Part shown: in pieces, positions 27,481-37,106 of the stretch | Numbering within the stretch: the first letter of the stretch is position 1 | Layout: every line of letters begins with the position of its first letter | DNA from: Sphingobium arseniciresistens | Lineage (GTDB): Bacteria; Pseudomonadota; Alphaproteobacteria; Sphingomonadales; Sphingomonadaceae | Direction of reading: 5' to 3' | Assembly (NCBI GenBank): GCA_029167225.1 | Contig: JARFNK010000006.1 | Coordinates: 62,001 to 126,000 of the forward strand | Length of the DNA: 64,000 bases | Notes under the pieces: model-generated | The model's input: the letters and a program-made list of their open reading frames with translations, nothing else | What the model was told of the DNA's origin: nothing | Database searches by the model: none | Position numbers and translations under genes: made by a program

Positions 27481-29697
27481 TTACGTCAACGACAAGACGC
27501 GCACGTTGCCGATCCGGTCGGGCACATCGACCATGACTTTGCGACCGGAGCGGCGCAGCACGACATCTGCTTGGCCATTGCCTACTTGGATGTGGCGAAT
27601 GAGCAACTCATCGAGATTCCCCGGCAATGTGGGTTCGGCGAACAATATCCGCTCGGCCTGGGGATCAAAACTCAAGCCTAGACAGGATTGAAGCAGGAAC
27701 AATGGCGCTGCGGCTGCCCAGGCCTGGGGGACGCATGCCACGGGATATAATGTCGGTCCCTGAGCCGGACGGCGCGGGAAACCGCAAAACAGTTCGGGTA
27801 ACCGCCGCAGGTCGACATAGGTCGAAGCAGCCATCAGCCCCTCGAAAATCAGGGCAGCCTCCGCCCGGAAGCCATAACGAGCGAAGCCGGCCGCGATCAG
27901 GGCGTTGTCATGCGGCCAGACCGAGCCGTTATGATAGCTCATCGGATTATAGCGCGCCTCCGTCGTGGGGATGGTGCGAATGCCCCATCCGGAAAAGGAA
28001 GAAGGCGACATTAGAGCCTCGATCAGGCGCGGGACGCGTTCCTGCCTGGCCAGTCCCGTAAACAGGACCTGACCCGCGTTGGAAGAGCGAACCCGGCACG
28101 GTCGCTTGTCTCCGTCCAGAGCCAGAACGTAGGTGCCAAGCGCCTCGTCAAAGAAGGCGCGGTCGAAGCGTTCCTGAAGCGCCGATGCCTTCTCGCGGAA
28201 CATTGCCGCCTTGTCGCTGTCAGCGAAGCTATCGAGGATTGTCGCCGCCGCCATCCAGGCGCCATAGACATAGGCCTGCACCTCAGCGAGGGCAACCGGT
28301 CCTCGGGCGAGGCTTCCGTCCGCATGAAAGACGGAGTCGTAACTGTCTTTCCAGCCCTGATTGGCAAGTCCCTGATCGGTATATCGGCCATATTCGACAT
28401 AGCCATCGCCGTCCCGATCGCCGTGGTTGTCGATCCAGCCAAGCGCAGCTTCGATTTGAGGCCAGATCGAACGGATGAAGCCAAGGTCGCCGGTCCGCTC
28501 GAGATATTGTCCGGCGAGCATGATGAACAAGGGTGTGGAATCGATGCTGCCATAATAATGACGAAAGGGCACCTCACCTAATATGGCCATCTCGCCGCGG
28601 CGAACCTCGTGCAGGATCTTGCCGGGCTCCGCATCGGCATCGGGATCGAATGCAGTCGCCTGATGCGCGGCCAGAAAAGAGAGCACACCGCGCGCTATTC
28701 CCGGATCGAGCCACAGCATCTCCATTGCGGTGATGATCGAATCCCGGCCGAACACTGTGCTGAACCAGGGAATCCCGGCATAGGGAAACGGTCCATGCTC
28801 GGTATCCGTCACCAGCATATATGTGTCAGCTACGCAGCGACGCAGCGTCTCATTGACGGTCTCGTTGGAGGAAACCAGTGATGCTGCGCGGCCGGAGGAA
28901 CGTTGCAAGGCTCGCCGGGCCTGACGCATCGACTGGGCGAAGTCCTGCCGCAGATCCAGGTTTTGCTCCACTTGTCCGCAGCGAATTCGGATCAGCAGTG
29001 TCTGCCGTTCCTGCGGCGCGAGCGTCAGGGTGAAGACAGCGTGGGCAGCAGCCAGTTCCTGCGGCAGCGGCGCAAAGCGGAGGGACGTCTCCCGGACCAT
29101 GCCATCAAGCCCTTCATAGGCAAGAACGACCTGGTCCCGGCCGATCTGCGGCGCGCGCAGATGGCCACGGGCGTCTCGGCTCGTTCCCCTGACCTCGAAC
29201 AGATCCAGGAAATCGGCGCCAAACTCCAGCCTCAGGCTGATGGAATGAGCCTTGTCGTCATAGTTGCAAATGGTCAGCCTTTCGAACAGGCCAGCATCCC
29301 ATAGAAAGCGCGTGCGGCGGATATGGATCAGGTCATGCTTTAGCCCATGACGGCCATCTGATCCGGCAAAATCCGGATTTGTAAGATCGCATGTCAGGGT
29401 GGCATTGTCGTCGCGCAGGGCCGAACTGAGAAGAATCGGCCGCGCGCCATCCTCCATGGTCAAATAAAAATGCGAAAGATGGCGTGTATCGCGATGATAT
29501 AGGCCTTCGGGACTACCTGGGCCACCGATTGCATCGCCGCTATGATCGAAAAGCGCGAATGTATCTCCGTGCTTGAGCGTACGAGGCCTTCTTTCATGCA
29601 ACGAGGCGGTTGCGGGCACAAAGAATTGAGCTGGCGCCCGGGATATGGTGTCAGATTGCGGCTGTAGGCTTGGCCGCCTTTCGACAATCGCGTGCAT
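27481..29697 (-). CDS. Amylo-alpha-1,6-glucosidase-type glycogen debranching protein
   Basis: 738 residues: an N-terminal GDE-type beta domain (TLKHGDTFALFDHSGD, GLYHRDTRHLSHFYL) and a C-terminal (alpha/alpha)6 GH63/GDE-like catalytic domain with YAGIPWFSTVFGRDSIITA, the HEVRRGEMA segment, and YNPMSYHNGSVWPHDNALIA. Such proteins hydrolyse alpha-1,6 branches or related glucosides. GAGGAGG lies 6 nt before the ATG. It follows the glycosyltransferase by 11 bp in one operon, an arrangement seen in rhizobial and sphingomonad stress loci. The substrate is not proven by sequence. Confidence 0.85.
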   Translation of the reverse strand: MHAIVERRPSLQPQSDTISRAPAQFFVPATASLHERRPRTLKHGDTFALFDHSGDAIGGPGSPEGLYHRDTRHLSHFYLTMEDGARPILLSSALRDDNATLTCDLTNPDFAGSDGRHGLKHDLIHIRRTRFLWDAGLFERLTICNYDDKAHSISLRLEFGADFLDLFEVRGTSRDARGHLRAPQIGRDQVVLAYEGLDGMVRETSLRFAPLPQELAAAHAVFTLTLAPQERQTLLIRIRCGQVEQNLDLRQDFAQSMRQARRALQRSSGRAASLVSSNETVNETLRRCVADTYMLVTDTEHGPFPYAGIPWFSTVFGRDSIITAMEMLWLDPGIARGVLSFLAAHQATAFDPDADAEPGKILHEVRRGEMAILGEVPFRHYYGSIDSTPLFIMLAGQYLERTGDLGFIRSIWPQIEAALGWIDNHGDRDGDGYVEYGRYTDQGLANQGWKDSYDSVFHADGSLARGPVALAEVQAYVYGAWMAAATILDSFADSDKAAMFREKASALQERFDRAFFDEALGTYVLALDGDKRPCRVRSSNAGQVLFTGLARQERVPRLIEALMSPSSFSGWGIRTIPTTEARYNPMSYHNGSVWPHDNALIAAGFARYGFRAEAALIFEGLMAASTYVDLRRLPELFCGFPRRPAQGPTLYPVACVPQAWAAAAPLFLLQSCLGLSFDPQAERILFAEPTLPGNLDELLIRHIQVGNGQADVVLRRSGRKVMVDVPDRIGNVRVLSLT

Positions 29698-29708
29698 GAC
29701 AGGCCTCC

Positions 29709-30803
29709 TCAGGCGACGACCTGCAGGTCCGCGCTCTCCCCCAGTAGCCGCCGATAGCGTGCGGCCTGCATTCGGGAGCCGGGCAGATTGCGGTACAGAT
29801 CGAGATAGTCGGCGGCCATGCGGCCCGCAGAGAAGCGGCGTTCGAACGTCTCGCGCACGCGCTGGCGATCAAGGCCGTCGAGATGCGATACCGCCGTCAC
29901 CGCCTCCTCAAGCGTATCGACGATGAAGCCAGAGACGCCGTGATCGATGACTTCGGGGACCGAGCCGCAGCGAAAAGCGATTACCGGCGTCGCGCATGCC
30001 ATCGCCTCGATCATCACAAGGCCGAAGGGTTCGGGCCAGTCGATCGGAAACAGCAGGGCGCGCGCATTTCCCAGAAACTCGGCCTTCTGTCGCTCGTTGA
30101 TTTCCCCGATGAATTCGACGTTGGGCGACACCCGGATCATCGGCTCTATCACTTTTTCCCAATATTCGAGATCTGCCTGGTCGACTTTTGCGGCGATCTT
30201 CAGCTTCATGCCCGCGGCGGTTGCGATTGAGATAGCACGGTCGGGTCGCTTCTCGGGCGAGATGCGCCCGAGGAAAGCGAGATAGTCGCCTTTGGGTTTG
30301 ATCGTGGCCGGCAACAGGTTGCTGGGAAGCCCATGATGAACCGTGCGCACCCAATTGACCGGCGGCATGGGGCGCCGCTGGTCATTGGAAATGGAAACCA
30401 GCGGCAGGTCAGGGAATGCGCGGTAAAAGGGCTGCAGATCAGGAAGATCGAGCCGCCCGTGCAATGTCGTCACTGTGCGCCCGGCAAAATCGGCCACCAT
30501 TGGAGCGTGCAAGAGGTCAATATGGAAGTGAAGCACGTCGAATTCGTCGGCGCGGCGGCGGACTTCCTCGAGCAGGACCATATGATGGGGAAGAGGATCC
30601 TTCACCCCCGGGTCTAGCCGCAGGGCCGTTTCGCAAGCCGGCACGAGCCGCGCACTGGTCTGGGAATCCCCACTTGCGAAGAGCGTGACATCGTGTCCCT
30701 CCCGCACCAGTTCTTCGGTCAGATAGGATACGATACGTTCGGTGCCGCCATAGAGTTTTGGAGGGACGCTTTCGGCAAGCGGTGCAATCTGTGCGATCTT
30801 CAT
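29709..30803 (-). CDS. Glycosyltransferase family 4
   Basis: 364 residues with the GT-B fold marks of retaining GT4 enzymes: N-terminal IAQIAPLAESVPPKLYGGTE, then AFLGRISPEKRPDRAI, and the donor-site EPFGLVMIEAMACATPVIA motif with the E-x7-E spacing. The ATG at 30803 has GGGAG 9 nt upstream; a longer frame to 30869 lacks family sequence. It is directly followed by the debranching-type enzyme, so both probably act on one glucan or compatible-solute-type glycoside. The acceptor and donor are unknown. It lies after groEL, separated by a hairpin. Confidence 0.85.
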   Translation of the reverse strand: MKIAQIAPLAESVPPKLYGGTERIVSYLTEELVREGHDVTLFASGDSQTSARLVPACETALRLDPGVKDPLPHHMVLLEEVRRRADEFDVLHFHIDLLHAPMVADFAGRTVTTLHGRLDLPDLQPFYRAFPDLPLVSISNDQRRPMPPVNWVRTVHHGLPSNLLPATIKPKGDYLAFLGRISPEKRPDRAISIATAAGMKLKIAAKVDQADLEYWEKVIEPMIRVSPNVEFIGEINERQKAEFLGNARALLFPIDWPEPFGLVMIEAMACATPVIAFRCGSVPEVIDHGVSGFIVDTLEEAVTAVSHLDGLDRQRVRETFERRFSAGRMAADYLDLYRNLPGSRMQAARYRRLLGESADLQVVA

Positions 30804-30876
30804 AGTCTGGTTCTCCCTGGATGCCGGCCCGGCAGGGGAGATCGACGAGCCCCTGCCTGCCGATTGCAACGGAAAG

Positions 30877-30904
30877 TCGGGGCCGGCTCGAGCGCCGGCC
30901 CCGA
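30877..30904 (-). terminator. Hairpin after groEL
   Basis: TCGGGGCCGGC and GCCGGCCCCGA pair perfectly over 11 bp with a 6-nt loop, starting 6 bp after the groEL stop. The tail GACTTTCC is only moderately T-rich. Confidence 0.65.
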
Positions 30905-30910
30905 TTAGGG

Positions 30911-32545
<1,635 letters not shown>

Positions 32546-32585
32546 CTATGTCCTTCCTGAATGTTCGAGGGATAAGGGCGGTCGA

Positions 32586-32900
32586 TCAGGCCGCCTGCTT
32601 GAGAGGCACGACATTGTCGATCACGCCAAGGATGTCGCTCTCCTTCATGATGAGCAGATCCTCGCCGTCGATCTTGACCTCGGTGCCCGACCATTTGCCG
32701 AACAGGATGCGGTCGCCGGCCTTGACGGACAACTCCACCAACTGGCCGCTGTCGTCGCGCGCGCCGGGGCCGACGGCGACGACCTCGCCTTCCTGCGGCT
32801 TTTCCTTGGCGGTGTCGGGAATGATGATGCCGCCCGAGGTCTTCTCCTCGGCTTCGATGCGGCGGACGACCACACGGTCGTGCAAGGGGCGGAAATGCAT
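32586..32900 (-). CDS. groES: Co-chaperonin GroES
   Basis: 104 residues with the N-terminal [20 protein letters not shown], the mobile loop [20 protein letters not shown], and the C-terminal [20 protein letters not shown]. It caps GroEL. GGAGG lies 7 nt before the ATG at 32900; the frame stays open upstream to 33023, but that would run into the CIRCE region. It is the first gene of the groES-groEL operon. The last residues (VVPLKQAA) extend slightly beyond typical GroES. Confidence 0.95.
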   Translation of the reverse strand: MHFRPLHDRVVVRRIEAEEKTSGGIIIPDTAKEKPQEGEVVAVGPGARDDSGQLVELSVKAGDRILFGKWSGTEVKIDGEDLLIMKESDILGVIDNVVPLKQAA

Positions 32901-32970
32901 GGCAAAACCTCCAGATGCAAAACGGGTTGTGATGTACCTGCCGGCTCTCTGGACGACAGGTTCGCGTGAA

Positions 32971-32997
32971 CTAGGAAAAGAGATTTTCGGGTTCAAG
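32971..32997 (-). promoter_or_regulatory. Candidate heat-shock promoter of groES-groEL
   Basis: On the - strand CTTGAA is followed after 17 bp by CTAG. The same pair with a 16-bp gap precedes the second hsp20 gene (37081-37106). CTTGAA matches the -35 of RpoH-type promoters; the -10 match is poor. It lies directly downstream of CIRCE in the direction of transcription. Confidence 0.4.
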
Positions 32998-33012
32998 AGG
33001 GCGAATGAATTT

Positions 33013-33039
33013 TTGGCACTCATCTTCCTAGAGTGCCAA
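33013..33039. promoter_or_regulatory. CIRCE element (HrcA operator) of groES-groEL
   Basis: TTGGCACTC, nine bases, then GAGTGCCAA: a perfect 9-9-9 inverted repeat that matches the CIRCE consensus except for one paired substitution in each arm. It lies 112 bp before groES, consistent with HrcA repression released on heat shock. No hrcA is in the window. Confidence 0.93.
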
Positions 33040-33186
33040 TACAGCCCTTTTCAGCAACATGCCTTTTCAGCAACATGCCGAACGTCTTCCCTCTTGACGC
33101 AACTCCGATCAGCCCCAAAATCTCGAGCGGCGTGTGGCGCTGCCCACGCATGAGAAAGGAGCGACACAAGGAAAGGAGCCACGGCC

Positions 33187-33426
33187 ATGTCGCAGCCATT
33201 TTCCCGTTTCCTGCACCCCTTCGACGTTGCGCACCACCCGAACCTGGAGCCGGAAGTCAAACGCGCCATTCTCGCCTCCTGGGCGTCCGATCGCGCGGCG
33301 GTGAAGGACCAGCCAGCGCTGCGGAAGCCGCCCGGCGCGAGGCGCGCCGTGCCGATCGACGAGGTCTTCGCTGCCATGCGATCCCTCGATGAACCGCCGC
33401 AGACCGACGGGCGATCACTACAATGA
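33187..33426 (+). CDS. Small conserved-looking protein of unknown function
   Basis: 79 residues beginning MSQPFSRFLHPFDVAHHPNL, then EVKRAILASWASDRAAVKDQ and PIDEVFAAMRSLD. GGAG lies 8 nt before the ATG. It overlaps usg by 4 bp (ATGA), which supports real translation and coupling. The sequence reads like a short soluble protein with a central helix; I recognise it only as the type of small gene found beside usg-like genes in alphaproteobacterial stress loci. No motif suggests an activity. Confidence 0.7.
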   Translation: MSQPFSRFLHPFDVAHHPNLEPEVKRAILASWASDRAAVKDQPALRKPPGARRAVPIDEVFAAMRSLDEPPQTDGRSLQ

Positions 33427-33692
33427 GCGACCGGGGCTTCATCGCGCAGCTGGAGGGCTATGGTCTCACCACAGCCGAGATCCATTATTACCGGCCCGAT
33501 GCGCCGTCGCTTCTCCAGCTGTTCACTTGGCAGGAGTATGATCTGGCACCTGATTTCCCCGTGCTGTTCGATTTTCTCGACCATTGGCGGCGTGAGATCG
33601 AGGCCGCACTCCATTCGGTCCGGATCGCCCATGGCCGGCTTATCGGACCCACCGAATGGCGCGCGGTCGATGGCATCATCCCCCTCCCATGA
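33423..33692 (+). CDS. usg: Usg family protein
   Basis: 89 residues with the family pattern GYGLTTAEIHYYRPDAPSLL, QEYDLAPDFPVLFDFLDHW and a C-terminal RLIGPTEWRAVDG. Usg proteins are small alphaproteobacterial proteins named from a gene upstream of trp genes; the molecular role is unknown. It overlaps the preceding 79-residue gene as ATGA. Divergent from groES and followed by another small gene, it is part of the stress block and not near trp genes here. Confidence 0.85.
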   Translation: MSDRGFIAQLEGYGLTTAEIHYYRPDAPSLLQLFTWQEYDLAPDFPVLFDFLDHWRREIEAALHSVRIAHGRLIGPTEWRAVDGIIPLP

Positions 33693-33766
33693 CGCGCGGT
33701 CTTGGCTAGCGCTGGCGCAGGCGAGGCGGACGGGCGGTCCGCCTCGTCCTCGCCTTCGACGACATC

Positions 33767-34048
33767 ATGGAATTCGCGCTCGCGCTGCTGTCGGTGCCGC
33801 CCGACGAGCTGGAAGCGCTGGACTGGAGCTTTGCCGATCGCAAGCGGCTCCTTGATCATTTCCTGCGCTCGGGCAAGGCAGCCCAGCGCATTTCACGCGA
33901 TGTGCTGGCGCAAAGCCCTATCACGCTGCGGTTGCCGCGACGGGACCTTGCGCCGCTTCAGCGCTTCGCCCGCCGCGAACTGCCCAAGGCCGCTTCCAAC
34001 GCCGCCATGCTCGACCGGGTGATTCGGGTGCTCGACGAGGCCGCGTAG
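33767..34048 (+). CDS. Hypothetical protein
   Basis: 93 residues, predicted helical: FALALLSVPPDELEALDWSF, RKRLLDHFLRSGKAAQRISR, then RRELPKAASNAAMLDRVIRV. The frame is open 57 bp further upstream to a stop at 33707 without another start codon. No ribosome binding site is strong. It continues the rightward run after usg with a 74-bp gap and converges on marC 9 bp later. The family was not recognised; codon use looks like its neighbours. Confidence 0.55.
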   Translation: MEFALALLSVPPDELEALDWSFADRKRLLDHFLRSGKAAQRISRDVLAQSPITLRLPRRDLAPLQRFARRELPKAASNAAMLDRVIRVLDEAA

Positions 34049-34057
34049 CGGCTGGAT

Positions 34058-34690
34058 TCAGCCGGCGAGGAATGGCGCGGCCGCGAGGCCATCGAAGATG
34101 AACTGGACGGCAAGTCCGGCGAGAAGCACGCCGGAGATCCGGCCCACAACGTCGGCGCCGGTGCTACCGAGTAAGTGGACGAGGCGGTCGGCGGCGAGCA
34201 TCGCCAGCCAGGTCAGCACTATGCAGGCGACGATCATCGCGAGCACGCCGCTCCCCTCGATCAAGCCCTCGGTGCGGCCCATGACCAGCACGGCGGCCGA
34301 AAGGCTGCCCGGACCCGCAATTAAGGGAAACGCCAGCGGAAAGACCGCGATGTCGCCAGGCCCTTCGGCTTCCCGGCGCTCGCCTTCGCTGATCGACGAG
34401 AGTCCTGGGCTGGAAAAGGTGAGTGTCAAGGCCTGGAGAAACAGGAGCACGCCGCCCGCCACGCGGAATGCCGGCAGCGAGATATGCAGGAGCGAAAGAA
34501 CGACGCCGCCCGCCACAGCGAACAGCAGCAGCACACCGGCAGCGATCGAGACGGAGCGCGTGGCAAGGCTGATCCGCTCGCTGCGGTGAATTCCAGCCGT
34601 CAGGCCGGCGAAGACTACCGCCGTCTCGATCGGACCGATTGTGACGAGCAGGGTGATGAAGCTGGAGAGGATACCGGCTGATATGTGCAT
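34058..34690 (-). CDS. MarC family integral membrane protein
   Basis: 210 residues with six hydrophobic segments in the MarC pattern: ILSSFITLLVTIGPIETAVV at the start, VAGGVLLFLQALTLTF, the signature FPLAFPLIAGPGSLSAAVLV, and a last segment GVLLAGLAVQFIFDGL. MarC proteins are inner-membrane proteins of unclear transport role; the old link to antibiotic resistance is not accepted. It stands alone on the - strand inside the stress block, convergent with the 93-residue gene. Confidence 0.88.
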   Translation of the reverse strand: MHISAGILSSFITLLVTIGPIETAVVFAGLTAGIHRSERISLATRSVSIAAGVLLLFAVAGGVVLSLLHISLPAFRVAGGVLLFLQALTLTFSSPGLSSISEGERREAEGPGDIAVFPLAFPLIAGPGSLSAAVLVMGRTEGLIEGSGVLAMIVACIVLTWLAMLAADRLVHLLGSTGADVVGRISGVLLAGLAVQFIFDGLAAAPFLAG

Positions 34691-34794
34691 GAGCTAAGCA
34701 ACTGGAGACTGGTAAAGGGAGCGGCGCCAGCTCCGCTCCCTTATGATTCAGACGACTTTGAACAACCCGCCGCGTTGGCCGCCAGCAGACTGCA

Positions 34795-35343
34795 TCATGT
34801 TCGGCGCAGCGCGTCGGTTCGGTTCGGATGGGCGATCGTTGCCGACGGCGCTTCGCGGCAGTCACCGGAACTGTTCGACACGACCTTGGGTTGCTCCCCC
34901 GAGCCAAGCGAGGTGACCTGAACGCTTCGGCTGCAGGCGCTTCCCCCATTGGTCGTCGAGACGAAGCTGTAGCTAACGGTTCCCGGAGGCAGGCTGCGCA
35001 GCGCCGTCAGGTCGATCTTCCCGTCATCGGCCATTGCCAGGAGCGGCAACGCGTGCACCTGACGCATCATCATCTCGCTCTGCCGGTCCATGTCGGCCGC
35101 GATCCGATCGAACAGGGCGAATGGGGCCGCCTCCAACGGATCGAGCCATGCGATCGGTGCCAGGCTGGAGGCCGGCGCGACCGTCACTTTCGGCGCGACA
35201 TCCCCCTGATATTCTATCCGGGCGACCGTGCCGTCCGGCAGGCCGACCTTCATCACATGACTGTTGTGGCTCGCCGCCAGCGCGGTGCCGATGGCGGCGA
35301 CCGCCGCCACCCCGGCCAGGACGGCTGCACGAATTTTTCGCAT
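34795..35343 (-). CDS. Exported hypothetical protein
   Basis: 182 residues with a clear signal peptide (MRKIRAAVLAGVAAVAAIGT then ALAASH). The mature part has a short beta-like stretch (MKVGLPDGTVARIEYQGDVA), a Met-rich helix (MDRQSEMMMRQVHALP) and a C-terminal SYSFVSTTNGGSACSRSVQV segment whose two cysteines (SACS, GDCR) could form a disulfide. The family was not recognised. It follows the NDUFS4-like gene by 16 bp on the same strand, so it is the last gene of the hsp20 operon; the 104-bp spacer to marC shows nothing else. Confidence 0.65.
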   Translation of the reverse strand: MRKIRAAVLAGVAAVAAIGTALAASHNSHVMKVGLPDGTVARIEYQGDVAPKVTVAPASSLAPIAWLDPLEAAPFALFDRIAADMDRQSEMMMRQVHALPLLAMADDGKIDLTALRSLPPGTVSYSFVSTTNGGSACSRSVQVTSLGSGEQPKVVSNSSGDCREAPSATIAHPNRTDALRRT

Positions 35344-35359
35344 CTATCGTCTCCTCTGA

Positions 35360-35914
35360 TCATGCTGAATGTGGAGATGCCATCACGCCGCCCCCCGCCA
35401 TTCCCGAGCCCTGGGCGTTTTTAAGTGCGGCCGGATACTGGCCGCAGCATCGCGCGTGCGGGCCCGTGGGCCAACAGCACAACGGCGGCGGCGCTTGACC
35501 GGTGAGGCGAGGCTGGCTGGATCGACCCGATTGCGGCGCTCCACGAACCTCGAACGGCACATTTTCGCGCCGACAATAGCGCTCGGCCGCTTCGCGGTCG
35601 GGAAAGCGAAGCTCGATCTGCGCGAGCGGATCGCCACCGCCGGTCCATCCGGTCAGCGGATCGATGCGCGGGCGCCAGCGCTCCGCGAAGCGCAGCCGCC
35701 ATGTGCCTTCCCGCGCGCGACCGGCCTGGTTGACCCGCATCGGCACCGGCTCGATGATTGCGAGGGCATCGCACGGCAAGGCGCTCGCATGGCTAGGGCC
35801 AGATCTGCGATTGTCATTGGCGGCGAGCGCCCTCGCCTCGCGCCAAGTCGCAACCGGTTGGAGGCTCGGCCCGGGACCGAGGTCCCGGGCCTGCCCGTCA
35901 TGCCGCCTTGCCAA
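35360..35914 (-). CDS. NDUFS4-like (ETC complex I subunit family) protein
   Basis: 184 residues. The central region MRVNQAGRAREGTWRLRFAE, RIDPLTGWTGGGDPLAQIEL and FPDREAAERYCRRENVPFEV carries the NDUFS4-family pattern, including the D-P-L-x-G-W-T-x2-D-like core, known in alphaproteobacteria as an accessory complex I subunit. Here the core is flanked by non-conserved, Arg/Pro-rich ends, so it is longer than the roughly 100-residue housekeeping form. It overlaps the end of the first hsp20 gene by 17 bp, so the two are co-transcribed. Whether it joins complex I or is a stress paralogue is not visible. Confidence 0.7.
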   Translation of the reverse strand: MARRHDGQARDLGPGPSLQPVATWREARALAANDNRRSGPSHASALPCDALAIIEPVPMRVNQAGRAREGTWRLRFAERWRPRIDPLTGWTGGGDPLAQIELRFPDREAAERYCRRENVPFEVRGAPQSGRSSQPRLTGQAPPPLCCWPTGPHARCCGQYPAALKNAQGSGMAGGGVMASPHSA

Positions 35915-36419
35915 TGACTGGGATGCGGCGGATATTCTCGTTCGCCGCCTCCGTTTTCGGCAGGGTGACAGTCAGTACGCCGTTCTTGAAGCTGGCGTCG
36001 GCCTTGTCACGATCGACGCCCTTCGGCAGGCCGATGCGCCGCTCGAAGCGGCCATAGCTGCGCTCGGTATAGCCGCGCCCCTTGTCCTCGACCTGGGACT
36101 TCTTCTCGCCGCGCAGCGTCAGCACGCCTTCCTCGACGGTGATTTCGACGTCCTTTTCGTCGAGGCCGGGAAGTTCGGCTGTGACCCGGATTTCCTCATC
36201 GGTCTCGGCGAGCTCGAGGTTCGGCCAGGAAAGACCGCGGTCGAAGCCGCCGAGCGACGGCACGCCGAAGCCGCGGAAGACATCGTCGAACAGCCGGTTC
36301 ACCTCGCGGTGAAGCGAGAGGAGCGGATGGGTATTGTCGTCACGGTCGCGCTCGGCGCTGACCGGGACGGGGAGCCGGTTTTCCTGCCGGCTCCAGGGAA
36401 TGAGATCACGAAAAGCCAT
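35898..36419 (-). CDS. Small heat-shock protein Hsp20 (class with long N-terminal arm)
   Basis: 173 residues: an N-terminal arm (MAFRDLIPWSRQENRLPVPV, then SLHREVNRLFDDVFRGFG), an alpha-crystallin domain (ELAETDEEIRVTAELPGLDE to DASFKNGVLTVTLPK) and a short tail with the dimer-linking I-x-I-like motif IRRIPVI. It is an ATP-independent holdase for unfolding proteins. The ATG at 36419 has GGAG 9 nt upstream; the ATG at 36428 directly abuts that site and is unlikely. It lies 84 bp after the second hsp20 gene and overlaps the NDUFS4-like gene. Confidence 0.93.
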   Translation of the reverse strand: MAFRDLIPWSRQENRLPVPVSAERDRDDNTHPLLSLHREVNRLFDDVFRGFGVPSLGGFDRGLSWPNLELAETDEEIRVTAELPGLDEKDVEITVEEGVLTLRGEKKSQVEDKGRGYTERSYGRFERRIGLPKGVDRDKADASFKNGVLTVTLPKTEAANENIRRIPVIGKAA

Positions 36420-36503
36420 GATGGTCATCTCCTTTTCTGGCTGGAAGGGGCAAGGCCTGCCGGCCCGCTGGGGGGCGGCGCCGGCAAACCTTTTGATCCG
36501 GGA

Positions 36504-36977
36504 TCAGGCCGCTTTGCGGGCCTTATCCCTGGGCGCTTCGATCCGATCCTGGGCAACCTTCCCGCCAGCGATCTCGATCCGGCGCGGCTTCATCGCCTCG
36601 GGCACCACGCGCTTGAGCGCGATGCTGAGCAAGCCGTTCTCGAAGCTGGCCTCGCCCGCTTCGACGAAGTCGGCGAGCTGGAAGCGCCGCTCGAACGCGC
36701 GGGCGGCGATGCCGCGATGCAGATATTCGCCCTGGCCCTCGTCATCGGCGCGCTTGCCGGTGACGGTGAGCAGGTTCTGCTGCGCCACCACCTCGATGTC
36801 CTCGGGGCGGAATCCGGCGACCGCAAGCGTGATGCTGTAGCTGTCCTCGCCGTCCTTGAGGATGTCGAAGGGCGGATAGCCGTCGTCCTCGCGCGCGCCT
36901 GCCTCGAGCAGGTTGAAGAGGCGGTCGAAGCCGACCGTGGAGCGCCTGTAGGGCGCGAAGTCGAAGTTGGTTCTCAT
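36504..36977 (-). CDS. Small heat-shock protein Hsp20 (IbpA type)
   Basis: 157 residues with the IbpA-type start MRTNFDFAPYRRSTVGFDRL, an alpha-crystallin domain (ILKDGEDSYSITLAVAGFRP, QNLLTVTGKRADD, RFQLADFVEAGEASFENGLL) and a C-terminal VPEAMKPRRIEI tail. The ATG at 36977 has GGAGG 8 nt upstream, and that site lies in a ROSE-type hairpin, so translation should rise with temperature. The frame is open further to 37163 but crosses the RNA element. It is the first gene of a leftward operon with the other hsp20, the NDUFS4-like and the exported protein genes. Confidence 0.93.
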   Translation of the reverse strand: MRTNFDFAPYRRSTVGFDRLFNLLEAGAREDDGYPPFDILKDGEDSYSITLAVAGFRPEDIEVVAQQNLLTVTGKRADDEGQGEYLHRGIAARAFERRFQLADFVEAGEASFENGLLSIALKRVVPEAMKPRRIEIAGGKVAQDRIEAPRDKARKAA

Positions 36978-37041
36978 TTCCAAATCCTCCGTTTGAGCAA
37001 TTTGGGCATGAGATGCGCCGGAAAGAGCCGACGCTCTCATG
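36978..37041 (-). promoter_or_regulatory. ROSE-type RNA thermometer of the IbpA-like gene
   Basis: In the 5' leader the segment 36980-37005 reads, in RNA sense, CCAAAU UGCUC AAAC GGAGG AUUUGG. CCAAAU pairs with AUUUGG, and UUGCUC faces the Shine-Dalgarno GGAGGA with the bulged G that defines the conserved ROSE motif UUGCU. Just upstream, 37007-37041 forms a long hairpin (CATGAGA with TCTCATG, extended by a GC stem with one G-U pair). This two-part design matches rhizobial ROSE elements, which melt at heat-shock temperature. Confidence 0.85.
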
Positions 37042-37080
37042 TGTCCCACCGGACCCGGTTCGGCGTCCGGCGACAAAGAC

Positions 37081-37106
37081 CTAGTAAGCCGCAAACAGGT
37101 TTCAAG
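37081..37106 (-). promoter_or_regulatory. Candidate heat-shock promoter of the hsp20 operon
   Basis: On the - strand CTTGAA is followed after 16 bp by CTAG, like the groES leader. It lies about 40 bp before the ROSE hairpins, the right distance for transcription to begin at the RNA element. Confidence 0.4.
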
